The position numbers were made by a program, and so were the translations under genes. Below the pieces are notes generated by a model that was not told where the DNA came from, did no database searches, and saw only the letters and a program-made list of their open reading frames with translations. 64,000 nt of DNA from an uncultured Phocaeicola sp. Its GTDB lineage: Bacteria; Bacteroidota; Bacteroidia; Bacteroidales; Bacteroidaceae. Below, piece after piece: positions 1-8,615 of this stretch. The stretch lies in NCBI GenBank assembly GCA_944320815.1, contig CALUIZ010000011.1, positions 30,757-94,756 on the forward strand, read 5' to 3'. Each line of letters opens with the position of its first letter. Position 1 is the stretch's first letter.

Positions 1-497
1 GTGCGCAGGCTCAGTTTTCTCAGGCCGTCCGTCCGGGTGATGACCGTATTGCCCGATCCTTCACTTCCAGCCGCCGGGATGGTGAGTACCACCCCTAGTC
101 TCAACGCTTTTTCAGGAACCGACTTGCCGGTGAAGAAGTCCCAGAAATCACCTTCATAAGGGATTCCGCATGCAATGGCCTTGGCCGTGTCAATGACTGA
201 ACCTCCGCCTACCGGGAGCAGGAAGTCAACGTTTGCCGCACGTCCCAGCTCAATGCCTTCATACACTTTCGGGTCGGTCGGATTGGGCTGCACTCCTCCC
301 AGTTCCACATGTGCGATGTGTGCTTTGTCCAGCAGTTCTTTAATCCGGTCCAGCAGTCCACTTTTCACGGCAGAGCCTCCGCCATAGACTATCATCACTT
401 TTGTTCCATGGAATTTGGCTACCATTTCCGCGGTCCGCATTTCCGTTCCTTTCCCGAAAACAAATTCGGTAGGACTATAAAAAATAAAGTTGTTCAT
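1..497 (-). CDS. Iron-dependent alcohol dehydrogenase, N-terminal part (runs off left edge)
   Basis: About 165 codons are visible from the ATG at 497; the rest lies outside the window. The N-terminus reads MNNFIFYSPTEFVFGKG, followed by VYGGGSAVKSG and PVGGGSVIDTAKA. These are the nucleotide-binding signatures of the group III iron-dependent alcohol dehydrogenases (butanol dehydrogenase/YqhD type), which reduce aldehydes with NAD(P)H in the cytosol. The metal-binding histidines are in the missing C-terminal half, so completeness cannot be judged. A -7 motif at 551-544 would give a 5' leader of about 40 nt. The gene is divergent from fhs. The exact substrate is unknown. Confidence 0.88.
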   Translation of the reverse strand, partial: MNNFIFYSPTEFVFGKGTEMRTAEMVAKFHGTKVMIVYGGGSAVKSGLLDRIKELLDKAHIAHVELGGVQPNPTDPKVYEGIELGRAANVDFLLPVGGGSVIDTAKAIACGIPYEGDFWDFFTGKSVPEKALRLGVVLTIPAAGSEGSGNTVITRTDGLRKLSLR

Positions 498-543
498 ACG
501 TTTTTTATGTTTGTTGGTTTGTCTATGTCCTATAATGATGTAG

Positions 544-551
544 CAAAGTTA
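544..551 (-). promoter_or_regulatory. Bacteroides -7 box for the alcohol dehydrogenase gene
   Basis: On the minus strand the sequence is TAACTTTG, matching TAnnTTTG, 47 bases before the ATG at 497. No clear TTG is seen at the expected upstream distance. Confidence 0.5.
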
Positions 552-697
552 CGGAAATCTGTGAAATAATCTTCAGGAATCCATAGAATTACGCGATAGA
601 TGTCCCAGATTTGAAGTCTTTTGTCCCGGTTGAATCCATTGCTGTGCGGCCTTCGTTCATTAATATAGCCAAGACTGTCTGTTTGCAAAACTTTTTA

Positions 698-705
698 TAT
701 CTTTG
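698..705 (+). promoter_or_regulatory. Bacteroides -7 box for fhs
   Basis: TATCTTTG matches TAnnTTTG and lies 30 bases before the fhs ATG. A TTTG at 682-685 is too close to be a standard -33 element. Confidence 0.5.
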
Positions 706-734
706 CACCTCCAAAAAGACAAAAAAGAATAGTA

Positions 735-2402
735 ATGAAGTCAGACATAGAAATCGCTCGCAGTATAGAGCTGGTGAAAATCAAACAGATAGCGCGTGAA
801 TACAACATCCCTGTCGATGAAATATCCAATTATGGACGCTATATCGCGAAAGTTCCTGAAACGTTGGTCGATGAAGAAAAGGTGAAGCACAGCAACCTGA
901 TTCTTGTGACAGCTATCACGCCTACCAAGGCGGGTATCGGAAAGACGACCGTATCCATCGGCCTGGCTTTGGGACTGAACAGAATAGGGAAGCGGGCAAT
1001 CTGCGCGCTTCGTGAACCTTCGCTCGGTCCCTGCTTCGGCATGAAAGGAGGAGCGGCAGGAGGAGGCTATGCACAGGTGCTTCCGATGGACAAGATTAAC
1101 CTGCATTTTACGGGAGATTTCCATGCCATCACTTCGGCACACAATATGATAGCGGCTCTGCTCGACAACTATATGTACCAGAACAAGGACAACGGATTTG
1201 CGCTGAAAGAGGTGCTGTGGAATCGGGTGCTCGACGTGAACGACCGCGGGCTGCGCTATATCGTGACCGGACTGGGAGGCAAGACGAACGGCATCACCCG
1301 CGAATCGAGCTTTGACATTACTCCGGCTTCTGAAATCATGGCGATTCTTTGTCTTGCTACGGATGAGGCCGATCTGCGCCGTCGCATTGAAAATATTCTG
1401 TTGGGATTTACTGTTGACAACAAGCCGTTTACAGTGAAAGATCTGGGAGTGGCGGGAGCGATTGCTGTTCTGTTGAAAGATGCCATTGCGCCCAATCTCG
1501 TGCAGACTACAGAGCACACCCCCGCTTTTGTGCATGGAGGTCCTTTTGCCAACATCGCCCATGGTTGCAATTCCATTCTTGCCACAAAACTGGCCATGAC
1601 CTTTGGTGATTATGCGGTGACAGAAGCCGGATTCGGTGCGGATCTGGGCGCGGAAAAGTTTTATAACATCAAATGCCATAAAGCCGGAATCCAGCCGCGG
1701 CTGACAGTCATCGTCGCCACAGCCCAGGGGCTGAAGATGCACGGCGGAGTGGAGCTTGACAAAATTAAGGAGCCGAATTTGGAAGGACTGAAGGAAGGGG
1801 TAAAGAATCTCGACAGACATATCGAGAATCTGCATACCTTCGGACAGACTGTGGTGGTGGCTTTCAACCGCTATGCGAATGATACGGATGAGGAACTTGA
1901 TTTCGTACGCCGCCATTGCGAGGAAATGGGAGTGGGGTTCGCCGTCAACAATGCCTTTATGGAAGGTGGAGAAGGAGCGGTGGAACTGGCCCGTCTGGTG
2001 GTGGATACGATTGAAAAGAATCCTTCCCGGCCTCTGACCTTCACTTATGACGAAAAGGATTCTGTGACGGAAAAAGTGGAGAAGGTGGCCTGCGGACTCT
2101 ATGGGGCAAGGCAGGTGCTTTTCTCGCCCGCAGCCCAGAAGAAGCTCCGTATGATAGAAGAGCTGGGATATACCCATTTCCCCATCTGCATTGCCAAGAC
2201 TCAATATTCTTTCTCGATGGACCCGAAACAGTATGGGGTGGCGAAGGACTTTAACTTTGCCGTGCGCGACATTGTAATCAATGCGGGAGCTGAAATGTTG
2301 GTCATCGTGGCGGGAGAAATGATGCGTATGCCGGGACTTCCGAAAGAGCCACAGGCATTGCATATCGATATTGTCAATGGAGAGATAGAAGGACTGTCGT
2401 AA
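735..2402 (+). CDS. fhs: Formate--tetrahydrofolate ligase
   Basis: The 555-aa protein has the usual family length. It catalyses the ATP-dependent joining of formate to tetrahydrofolate, giving 10-formyl-THF for purine synthesis and one-carbon metabolism in the cytosol. The family P-loop [11 protein letters not shown] is at residues 62-72, followed by the conserved [18 protein letters not shown] segment. The ATG at 735 fits the N-terminal start of relatives and lies 30 bases after the -7 box. A CbiA-like gene follows 40 bases downstream on the same strand and may be co-transcribed. A 540-codon open frame on the opposite strand is a compositional shadow. Confidence 0.97.
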   Translation: MKSDIEIARSIELVKIKQIAREYNIPVDEISNYGRYIAKVPETLVDEEKVKHSNLILVTAITPTKAGIGKTTVSIGLALGLNRIGKRAICALREPSLGPCFGMKGGAAGGGYAQVLPMDKINLHFTGDFHAITSAHNMIAALLDNYMYQNKDNGFALKEVLWNRVLDVNDRGLRYIVTGLGGKTNGITRESSFDITPASEIMAILCLATDEADLRRRIENILLGFTVDNKPFTVKDLGVAGAIAVLLKDAIAPNLVQTTEHTPAFVHGGPFANIAHGCNSILATKLAMTFGDYAVTEAGFGADLGAEKFYNIKCHKAGIQPRLTVIVATAQGLKMHGGVELDKIKEPNLEGLKEGVKNLDRHIENLHTFGQTVVVAFNRYANDTDEELDFVRRHCEEMGVGFAVNNAFMEGGEGAVELARLVVDTIEKNPSRPLTFTYDEKDSVTEKVEKVACGLYGARQVLFSPAAQKKLRMIEELGYTHFPICIAKTQYSFSMDPKQYGVAKDFNFAVRDIVINAGAEMLVIVAGEMMRMPGLPKEPQALHIDIVNGEIEGLS

Positions 2403-2442
2403 TGCAGTCCGCCTGGAAGTTCCATAGCATACACAATAAACG

Positions 2443-3768
2443 ATGAAACCTCAATTCCTTTTGAACCCGCTGTTTCCTGATACCGGAAAATCATTGTTGG
2501 CATTGGGACTGATGCGTGCGCTTGTCCGTAGGGGCATGAGCGTGCAGACGTTCGAATGCGGACCCGACTTTTCCGACGCGGCATGTCATGCTGTGGCCAC
2601 AGGGAACGCTTCGGTCAATCTGGACATGTGGTATTCTTCCCGAACTCGCGTACAGTATTTGTACAACACTTACGGCGAGGGAGCGGACGTATGTGTGATA
2701 GATGGGGCGACAGGACTGTTTGACGGATACAGAAAATGGCAGGGAAGCGGCGCGGAAATGGTACAGGCTCTTTCTGTCCCCATAATACTGGCGGTCAATG
2801 CCCGTACCGCTTCCTATTCACTCGCTCCGGTCCTTTACGGCTTCAGGCATTTCCGGCAAGGTCTGCGGATTGCAGGTGTCCTTTTTTACCAAGTGTACTC
2901 CTCTTCACAATATGGTTTTCTCCGTGAAATCTGCGCTGATGCTGGAGTGGAAAGCTTGGGCTATCTTCCTTATTCGGACAAGCTGCGCATGCCGTCCCGT
3001 TATTCGGCTCTTACTTCGAATATAAAGGCTGAACTTGACGCTTTGGCCGACCGGGCGGCAGAACTGATGGAGAAGACGGTTGATTTCGGAAAGCTGCTCA
3101 ATCTGACCACCCGTATTTTTCCATGCGCCTACAGTCTTCCTTATACTTCGGAAACAGAACCGCGTCCGCGTGTATATAGCAAGAAGATGAGTATCGCCGT
3201 GGCTTCCGATCCTGCTTTTCATTTTTTCTACCGCCAGAACCTTGACTATCTCAAAGAATTGGGGAATGTGAGCTTTTTCAGTCCCGTTTATGGAAACGAC
3301 TTCCCGGAGGCTGACTTGATTTATTTCCCGGGAGGATACCCCGAACTGTTCGCACGCCAGTTGCACCGATGGAAGCGTCAGCTCCAGCAACTGCGTGAAT
3401 ATGCAGAAGGGGGAGGACGCATATTGGCTGAAGGAGGGGGTGTCATTCTGTTGGCCAATTCCGTTACCGTAAGACAGGGAGGAACTGCTTATGGTATGTC
3501 GGGGATACTTCCGTTGGACATTATTGTAAAAGAAGCCCGCCTTTGTGCGGGCTACCGCAAGGTTGAGCTCGGCGGCCGCACGTTGAAAGGATATGAATGC
3601 CGGTATTTTGATGTGTCGCCCAGTGGAGAATGTACTGCTTTGACATTGGCTCCTGTACAGACATTGAAAGGAGCGGTGGCCCCGACATCTTTCTTTTATC
3701 GTTACAAGAATGTGATGGCTTCCACCGCTCATTTCTATTGGGCGGATTCTGGTCTGCCTGACTGGTGA
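2443..3768 (+). CDS. CbiA/CobB-like protein with a degenerate glutaminase site
   Basis: This 441-aa protein has the two-domain layout of cobyrinate a,c-diamide synthase: an N-terminal P-loop ATPase domain and a C-terminal class I glutamine amidotransferase-like domain. Family landmarks are ECGPDF (38-43), SVNLD (57-61), DGATGLFDG (87-95) and FPGGYPE (295-301). Two key sites are altered. The Walker A region reads FPDTGKS (11-17) without the usual leading glycine-rich stretch. The nucleophile motif normally written AECGG reads AEGGG (329-333), so Gly331 replaces the catalytic cysteine. His430 remains near the C-terminus. By family it would amidate cobyrinate in B12 synthesis, but without the Cys it could at most use free ammonia or have another role. 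It follows fhs by 40 bases; no cobalamin genes are nearby. Confidence 0.75.
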   Translation: MKPQFLLNPLFPDTGKSLLALGLMRALVRRGMSVQTFECGPDFSDAACHAVATGNASVNLDMWYSSRTRVQYLYNTYGEGADVCVIDGATGLFDGYRKWQGSGAEMVQALSVPIILAVNARTASYSLAPVLYGFRHFRQGLRIAGVLFYQVYSSSQYGFLREICADAGVESLGYLPYSDKLRMPSRYSALTSNIKAELDALADRAAELMEKTVDFGKLLNLTTRIFPCAYSLPYTSETEPRPRVYSKKMSIAVASDPAFHFFYRQNLDYLKELGNVSFFSPVYGNDFPEADLIYFPGGYPELFARQLHRWKRQLQQLREYAEGGGRILAEGGGVILLANSVTVRQGGTAYGMSGILPLDIIVKEARLCAGYRKVELGGRTLKGYECRYFDVSPSGECTALTLAPVQTLKGAVAPTSFFYRYKNVMASTAHFYWADSGLPDW

Positions 3769-3790
3769 CCCTTTTCCGTCCGCGAAGCGG

Positions 3791-4354
3791 TCAAATCAAT
3801 CCGTTCACTGCAAAATATTTCCAGAGAGGGGCCGCCATGAGTGATTGTCTGATTTTGTCGGACTGAAGCAGTGTGCGTACTTCTTCCAATGTCAGCAGCT
3901 CAGTACAGATGTCTTCTGTGGATTCCTGATGTCCGGATGATATTCGTTCCACATCTGTAGCCAGAAAACAATGGCAGATGTTGTTCATTGTACTGGTGTT
4001 TGCTGATATGTCCATCCAGTGTGTCCACGTGCCTCCGCCAAATCCGGTTTCTTCCTCCAGTTCGCGTCTGGCTGATTCAAGAGGTGTCTCTCCCGGTTCA
4101 CATACACCTGCACAGATTTCGTAGCAGGTGAGTCCGATTCCATGGCGGTATTGCCGTTCCATAAGGAAGTGCCCGTCTTTTGTGATAGCAATCACATTCA
4201 CCCAGTCGGGATATTCCAGCACATAATATTCTTCGTTTTCCACTCCTGTAGGCAGGAGCACATGATCCTTCCGTGCCGTCAGCCATGGTCTTTTGATGAG
4301 GTATTCACTGTTGAGTATGGTCCATTTCCGGTCCTGATTGTTTTCTTTCAGCAT
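3791..4354 (-). CDS. NUDIX hydrolase
   Basis: A complete Nudix box is present: G-x5-E-x7-REL-x-EE-x-GF, starting at GVCEPGETPLESARREL. The fold hydrolyses nucleoside diphosphates linked to another moiety, and the layout resembles ADP-ribose pyrophosphatases, although the substrate is not shown by sequence. I chose the ATG at 4354 (MLKENNQDRKW, 187 aa). An upstream in-frame TTG at 4378 lies inside the -7 motif TATTTTTG (4383-4376) and so upstream of the likely transcript start. The gene converges on the CbiA-like gene with 22 bases between stops. Confidence 0.9.
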   Translation of the reverse strand: MLKENNQDRKWTILNSEYLIKRPWLTARKDHVLLPTGVENEEYYVLEYPDWVNVIAITKDGHFLMERQYRHGIGLTCYEICAGVCEPGETPLESARRELEEETGFGGGTWTHWMDISANTSTMNNICHCFLATDVERISSGHQESTEDICTELLTLEEVRTLLQSDKIRQSLMAAPLWKYFAVNGLI

Positions 4355-4375
4355 AAAATAGATAGAATTGTTTCT

Positions 4376-4383
4376 CAAAAATA
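4376..4383 (-). promoter_or_regulatory. Bacteroides -7 box for the NUDIX gene
   Basis: TATTTTTG on the minus strand, 22 bases before the chosen ATG at 4354. It decides against the longer TTG-initiated frame. Confidence 0.5.
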
Positions 4384-4423
4384 AAGAATTTCTTCCGTCT
4401 CCTGCATTTTTTCAGACTAAAAA

Positions 4424-4454
4424 TTGTTTGTTTCCAAAATAAAACATACATTTG
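4424..4454 (+). promoter_or_regulatory. Promoter of tRNA-Gly
   Basis: TTG (4424-4426), a 20-base spacer and TACATTTG (4447-4454) match the Bacteroides sigma-ABfr promoter pattern. The tRNA begins 14 bases after the box. Confidence 0.75.
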
Positions 4455-4468
4455 CACTACCAAAAAAT

Positions 4469-4544
4469 GCGGCAGTAGCTCAGTTGGTAGAGCATCAGCT
4501 TCCCAAGCTGAGGGTCGCGGGTTCGAGTCCCGTTTGCCGCTCCA
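4469..4544 (+). tRNA. tRNA-Gly (anticodon CCC)
   Basis: The 76-base cloverleaf includes an encoded CCA. The acceptor stem is GCGGCAG with TTGCCGC. The D stem is GCTC/GAGC. The anticodon stem is TCAGC/GCTGA with loop TTCCCAA, giving anticodon CCC. The T arm has loop TTCGAGT. Its 3' part, from the anticodon stem to CCA (4507-4544), is duplicated perfectly at 8616-8653 and marks an integration site. Confidence 0.95.
4507..4544. repeat. attL: 38-bp direct repeat (tRNA-Gly 3' end)
   Basis: This segment begins GCTGAGGGTCGC and ends TTTGCCGCTCCA. It is identical over 38 bp to 8616-8653. It covers the anticodon-stem 3' strand, T arm and acceptor 3' strand, a typical tyrosine-recombinase target that leaves the tRNA functional. 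Confidence 0.93.
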
Positions 4545-4547
4545 CGG

Positions 4548-4582
4548 AAAGGAGGGATTTCAGCCATGATTTCCCTCCTTTT
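4548..4582 (+). terminator. Hairpin behind tRNA-Gly, supplied by the island
   Basis: AAAGGAGGGA (4548-4557) pairs with TCCCTCCTTT (4572-4581) around a 14-base loop, followed by a short T run. It now probably ends the tRNA transcript. Confidence 0.55.
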
Positions 4583-4703
4583 CACTTATTACAAGCCGTT
4601 TATGGCTAATATATCAATGATTTTATCAACCGCAAGTTTTTACAAGTAGCGTTTTTGCACTACAAGTAACCCGAAATTGTTTACCCATTGTTTACCTAAT
4701 ATC

Positions 4704-5081
4704 ATGGCGACATTTAAAGCGACTATCAAAAAAGACAAGCAGCGTGCGGACAAGACATGGAACGTGCTGATACGGTTCACGCACAACCGGAAGACGAGGT
4801 ATCTCTCCACCACGATGTACGTCACGAAGAAGGACCTCACGGCCAGTTTCAGGATAAAGAACCAGCGGATTCTTGACAGGTGCGACGAGCTTATAAGGGA
4901 GTACAGGAAGAAGATAGACGTACTCATCAAACAGATAGTGGCTCAAAATCTGGAGACAGGAGAACTCACATTTCACTCCCTGAATAATTCACCTGAATAT
5001 TCGGATTTTCAGTTAAACATGGACCAAATACGGGCTTTGTACTATGTGCTGCAGAAAAAAAACAAAACAGTAACTTTCTAA
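4704..5081 (+). pseudogene. Tyrosine integrase, N-terminal fragment only
   Basis: The 125-aa product starts MATFKATIKKDKQRADKTW, then RFTHNRKTRYLSTTMYVTKKDL. This is the arm-type DNA-binding N-terminus of Bacteroides phage/ICE integrases, which are usually near 400 aa. The core-binding and catalytic domains with the R-H-R-Y residues are absent. After about residue 90 the sequence leaves the family pattern and ends KKNKTVTF. Its place, 160 bases inside attL, is where an island integrase belongs. I infer a deletion remnant. A surviving arm-binding domain could still occupy att DNA, but nothing here shows that. Confidence 0.75.
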
Positions 5082-5139
5082 AGCTATATATAGGTAGCTG
5101 AAAATCATATATATTAATAACTATCCAAGTATAATAATC

Positions 5140-5640
5140 ATGAATATATTAGATGTATTAGTCAAGAATAAAGATAAAGACATAAAAGATTTAGGGAACG
5201 GATTTTTTCGTGTAAAATGGGATTATCTTAATGCTAATTTCATGTCTCTAATGGACGAAGATTTATTTTGGTCTTATACTGGACACGATAAATACATTGA
5301 GATAGCCAAGTCAAAATTTGACGAAATGGTAAAACGAAAAACGGAAAAGGATGAAAAAGATAGAATGCTGAACCTATGCGCTGAACGAAATAATCAAGGG
5401 ATAAGATACGAGAAGCAAGGAAGTATTGAAGAGGTGATAAAGATATACGAAGAAAATATCAACTCAGAATGTTATCCTGCAAGACATTCTTTCGATAGGC
5501 TTCTTGTGTTATACCGGAAGCGAAAAGACTATCAGAATGAACAGCGTGTGTGCAAACGTGCCATATCCGTATTTAAAAAGGAACAGAAGTACAAAGATAG
5601 ACTTGTCAAGATAGAGAACTTAATCTCAAAATCAAAATAA
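5140..5640 (+). CDS. Hypothetical protein with TPR-like helical C-terminus
   Basis: This is a 166-aa, lysine-rich, AT-rich gene with no signal peptide or membrane segment. Residues 85-165 look like two to three helix-turn-helix repeats of TPR type (ERNNQGIRYEKQGSIEEVIK, then a pair around DRLLVLYRKRKDYQNE). The N-terminal 80 residues are not recognised. It ends 2 bases before the HsdR-N-like gene, so the two are probably co-transcribed. No function is assigned. Confidence 0.65.
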   Translation: MNILDVLVKNKDKDIKDLGNGFFRVKWDYLNANFMSLMDEDLFWSYTGHDKYIEIAKSKFDEMVKRKTEKDEKDRMLNLCAERNNQGIRYEKQGSIEEVIKIYEENINSECYPARHSFDRLLVLYRKRKDYQNEQRVCKRAISVFKKEQKYKDRLVKIENLISKSK

Positions 5641-5642
5641 TT

Positions 5643-6775
5643 ATGGATTTCAAAGACCAAATCATGCAGCTGTCCGAAAAGATAGTCAAGCAGAGAGACA
5701 GCATTGCTACGGAAGAGGCTACCAAGACCTCTTTAATCATGCCGATGATAGTGGCATTGGGATATGATGTGTTCAATCCGTTCGAAGTCGTTCCAGAAAT
5801 GGACTGCGACCTTACGAAGCGAGGCGACAAGATAGATTATGCCATCATGAAGGATAACATACCTATCCTGCTGATAGAATGCAAGCATTGCAGACAGAAC
5901 CTTGACCTACACAGTACGCAGCTTGCCAAATATTATGCGGCTTCAAATGCACGCTTCGGAGTGCTCACCAACGGAGTAGAATATCGCTTCTATTCTATGC
6001 CGACTTGGAGAAACAGAACATCATGGACGAAAAGCCGTTCCTCGTAGTGAACATGCTTGATTTGTCGGATATAGACATCGAACAACTAAAGAAATTCCAC
6101 AAATCGTATTACAACGAGCAGGAAATACTCAGTACTGCACAAGAATTGCAAATCACCATTCAGGTGAAAGACTTGCTGAATCGCAATTTCCAAAATCCAG
6201 GAGATGAGTTCGTGCGGTATTTCGTAAAATACACCGGAGACGGAAAATCGTCAGCCAAGCAGATTGAACAATACCGTCCCATCGTCAAGAAGTCTATTGC
6301 ATCCGTAATCAATGACATCATAGCCGACAGGCTGAATGTGGCCATTAAGAACGAAAATAGCACTGATAAGCAACCTGAAGATGGGAATATATGTAAGAAC
6401 GACCAAACAGCGCATCCGGATGCTGAAAAACTTCCTGATGGTGTAGTATTCCAAGATAAGGAAAAGGGTATCATCACCACGCAGGAAGAGATAGACGCAT
6501 ACAACATTGTCAGAAGCATATTAAGGCAATATGTAGACGTGAAACGCATTCAATACAACGACTATAAAAGCTATTTCACCGTTAACCTAGACGGAAGTAC
6601 GTGGTGGTGGATATGCCGACTGTACCTTGGGAAGCGGAAGAAACAATTCTGCATACCAAAAGATAGTTACGCCTCTAATGAATGGATAGATATAGAAAGT
6701 ATCGACGACCTTTTCATGCATGTGGATAAAATCAAATTTGCTCTTGATGTCGCAATAAAGGCATCTGACAATTAA
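5643..6775 (+). pseudogene. Orphan HsdR N-terminal-type restriction protein, split by a 1-base deletion
   Basis: The first frame (5643-6047) reads into the type I restriction HSDR_N nuclease fold: KIDYAIMKDNIPILLIECKH carries the D...E-x-K core typical of the PD-(D/E)XK family. The second frame (6005-6775) continues with DLEKQNIMDEKPFL and runs to a natural end of about 250 residues. Restoring one base after 5996 (TCT-GATGCC) joins the frames as YSDADLEKQN, giving about 377 aa. That is a complete stand-alone protein of a kind I recognise from Bacteroides, without the helicase domains of true HsdR. As read, the product stops at 134 aa shortly after the nuclease core. A sequencing error is possible, but the site is not a homopolymer. 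Confidence 0.8.
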
Positions 6776-6800
6776 GAATATAACAATTAATAAGGCATAT

Positions 6801-7160
6801 ATGAAAACATTGATTTTTACTGTACTTTTTGTGATCTGTGCCGCCTATGGCAATGCGCAAGATAGTTGTTACGTTTATACCCAGCTCAATTGGGTACCCG
6901 CGATGACGAAGTACGTCGCAAAGATAGAATTAGGAGAAGAGGGGAGTAACACGGACATACTAGACAAGAATGGGGAAAAGCTCTCGTTCTATAGTTTCTT
7001 TAACGCGCTTAATTACTTAAGCACGGAGGGATGGGAGGTTTTGGATATATCAAATGAAAACCCCAATAATAATAGGGGAGCATACAAAGAGAGGTATGCC
7101 GTCATACGGAAGAAAATGACGATTGAAGAAGCTAAAAAATACGCCTCTCCAAAAGAATAA
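6801..7160 (+). CDS. Small exported protein of unknown function
   Basis: This is a 119-aa protein with a clear Sec signal peptide (MKTLIFTVLFVICAAYGNAQ, cleavage after about residue 20). The mature part contains FFNALNYLSTEGWEVLDI, a short motif seen in small DUF4177-like and other Bacteroides secreted proteins in which a Gly-Trp-Glu strand follows a helix. No lipobox cysteine is present. It is island cargo, 25 bases after the HsdR-N pseudogene. The role is unknown. Confidence 0.65.
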   Translation: MKTLIFTVLFVICAAYGNAQDSCYVYTQLNWVPAMTKYVAKIELGEEGSNTDILDKNGEKLSFYSFFNALNYLSTEGWEVLDISNENPNNNRGAYKERYAVIRKKMTIEEAKKYASPKE

Positions 7161-7173
7161 AATAGACAAACCT

Positions 7174-7428
7174 ATGAATATATCCAAAGAAGGAATAGCC
7201 GTAACCAACCGTTTCTTTGAAGCCATTGACATGCTCATAGCGCAAAAGAGGGTTAGGGGACTGCAGATATTCACGAGACAATATAACATCAACAGATGGA
7301 ACCTGAGTACCGTAAAACATAACTCAGACAAAAGTGTATTAAAACCTGAATGGATAGTTTATCTAGTTCGAGATTTCAATATATCGTCAGAATGGATACT
7401 CCTAGGAAAAGGAAATATGATAAAATAA
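7174..7428 (+). CDS. Small putative DNA-binding protein, phage-repressor-like
   Basis: I use the ATG at 7174 (MNISKEGIAVTNRFFEAIDM, 84 aa). The frame is open back to 7123, inside the preceding gene, but that extension resembles nothing. The layout matches Bacteroides helix-turn-helix proteins in which a helix pair (residues 8-45, ending around RQYNINRWNLST) is followed by LKPEWIVYLVRDFNISSEWILLG. The family is usually annotated as XRE/phage-repressor-like. It starts 13 bases after the previous stop and ends 2 bases before the next gene, so it sits within an operon. The target is unknown. Confidence 0.65.
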   Translation: MNISKEGIAVTNRFFEAIDMLIAQKRVRGLQIFTRQYNINRWNLSTVKHNSDKSVLKPEWIVYLVRDFNISSEWILLGKGNMIK

Positions 7429-7430
7429 TT

Positions 7431-7925
7431 ATGGAACTATTCAGCAATTTATTCAGAAAGAAAGAATCAAAGCCTTCAGAGCCTAAGAGAGAACGGCTGG
7501 AGGACTTCTTCAAGATAGACATACGGGACGTATTCAAGTATGGGCCTAAATACTCTAGTACTGAAATATCTATGACTGGAAACGAAGTGAAGCATTACAA
7601 TCTTCGATTAAAAGAACTTGAATTAGACCTTTTCTTTGAAATAGAGATACTTCAAGTGGCGGATAATGAGTTTACCTTAATATTTAAAGGAAAGGAAAAC
7701 AAAATAACCACAGAATTATCCAATTTCATTGATTTTTATATAGACAAATTTGGTCTTGATGAAATGGGGTGTGGAAAGATAGAGCAATCAGACTATGACA
7801 ATATACAGAAACATATATTCTCAAGGATGTGGAAGAAATTGATGATAGATAACAATGAATATAATGCCTCTAACGGGAACATAGAGATGACCCTGTTAGG
7901 ATTGAAGATGAATGTAATTAAATAA
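7431..7925 (+). CDS. Hypothetical island protein
   Basis: The 164-aa product starts at the ATG at 7431 (MELFSNLFRKKESKPSEPKR). A longer in-frame start exists at 7350 but overlaps the upstream gene by 79 bases. It has a basic, low-complexity head, then a mixed alpha/beta region with alternating charged strands (ELDLFFEIEILQVADNEFTLIF). There is no signal peptide, membrane helix or known motif. The gene is AT-rich like its neighbours. Function is not recognised. Confidence 0.6.
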   Translation: MELFSNLFRKKESKPSEPKRERLEDFFKIDIRDVFKYGPKYSSTEISMTGNEVKHYNLRLKELELDLFFEIEILQVADNEFTLIFKGKENKITTELSNFIDFYIDKFGLDEMGCGKIEQSDYDNIQKHIFSRMWKKLMIDNNEYNASNGNIEMTLLGLKMNVIK

Positions 7926-7950
7926 CAAACCAATTAAACCCAAAACAATT

Positions 7951-8499
7951 ATGAAAAAACTGATTTTCATTCTGGCAATGGTGTTTCCGGTAATTACATT
8001 CGCACAAGGGCACGAGGGAGTATGGAAACAGACTAAGTTTGATGAACTGGCATCGCGGACGGGCTCTTTGGTAAAATTTACAGATATACCCGTGCCAAAT
8101 TTCCCATTATATTTTGGTGGCGCAGTAAAAACGTATATCAGAACGTGTTTGACCGGAGAAGAGAATATATATTTTTATCGTATAGAACAGCAGCCAGCGG
8201 AATCAAGAGATGCGATGATTGAATATTCGGATTTAGTGGAAGTCAATAAGGCCATTGAAAAGATGGTGAAAGAGGTAGCTTCTGACATTCAAGGTAATTA
8301 TGAGTATCTTGAGAATAGATTTATGACGGAAGACGGATTCTTGATAGGGTATCGCATATCAAAAAGAAAAGTTTCTTGGTTTCTAAAATTTGGTTGGTAT
8401 GATTCCGTTACTGTTGTTGTCAAAAACGATGAGGCTTTAGCGTCTGCGTTCCGGAGTGCTCAACAGAAAATTGAAGAACTTAAAAACGGTATGGAATAG
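7951..8499 (+). CDS. Exported protein of unknown function
   Basis: This is a 182-aa protein with a Sec signal peptide (MKKLIFILAMVFPVITFAQG, cleavage near residue 19). The mature region is rich in aromatic residues and ends with a helical segment (ALASAFRSAQQKIEELKNG). It is the last gene of the island, 117 bases before attR. It probably acts in the periplasm or outside the cell, with no identified partner. Confidence 0.6.
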   Translation: MKKLIFILAMVFPVITFAQGHEGVWKQTKFDELASRTGSLVKFTDIPVPNFPLYFGGAVKTYIRTCLTGEENIYFYRIEQQPAESRDAMIEYSDLVEVNKAIEKMVKEVASDIQGNYEYLENRFMTEDGFLIGYRISKRKVSWFLKFGWYDSVTVVVKNDEALASAFRSAQQKIEELKNGME

Positions 8500-8615
8500 A
8501 TTGATTCATTATGAAATTGCGAATTGTTTCAGCAATGTTTTAACAAACTGATGGTTATGTTAACGCAATTAGTTTATATACAGAATGTTACATGAAAATC
8601 CACTTTAGCTTCTAG

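Noticed and set aside
741..2363. A 540-codon open frame on the minus strand opposite fhs
   Set aside because: It mirrors fhs codon structure, is full of His/Arg/Ser runs typical of antisense shadows and has no recognisable domain.
735..3768. Possible cobalamin or THF riboswitch controlling fhs or the CbiA-like gene
   Set aside because: The leader of fhs is about 25-30 bases and the gap before the CbiA-like gene is 40 bases, too short for either riboswitch.
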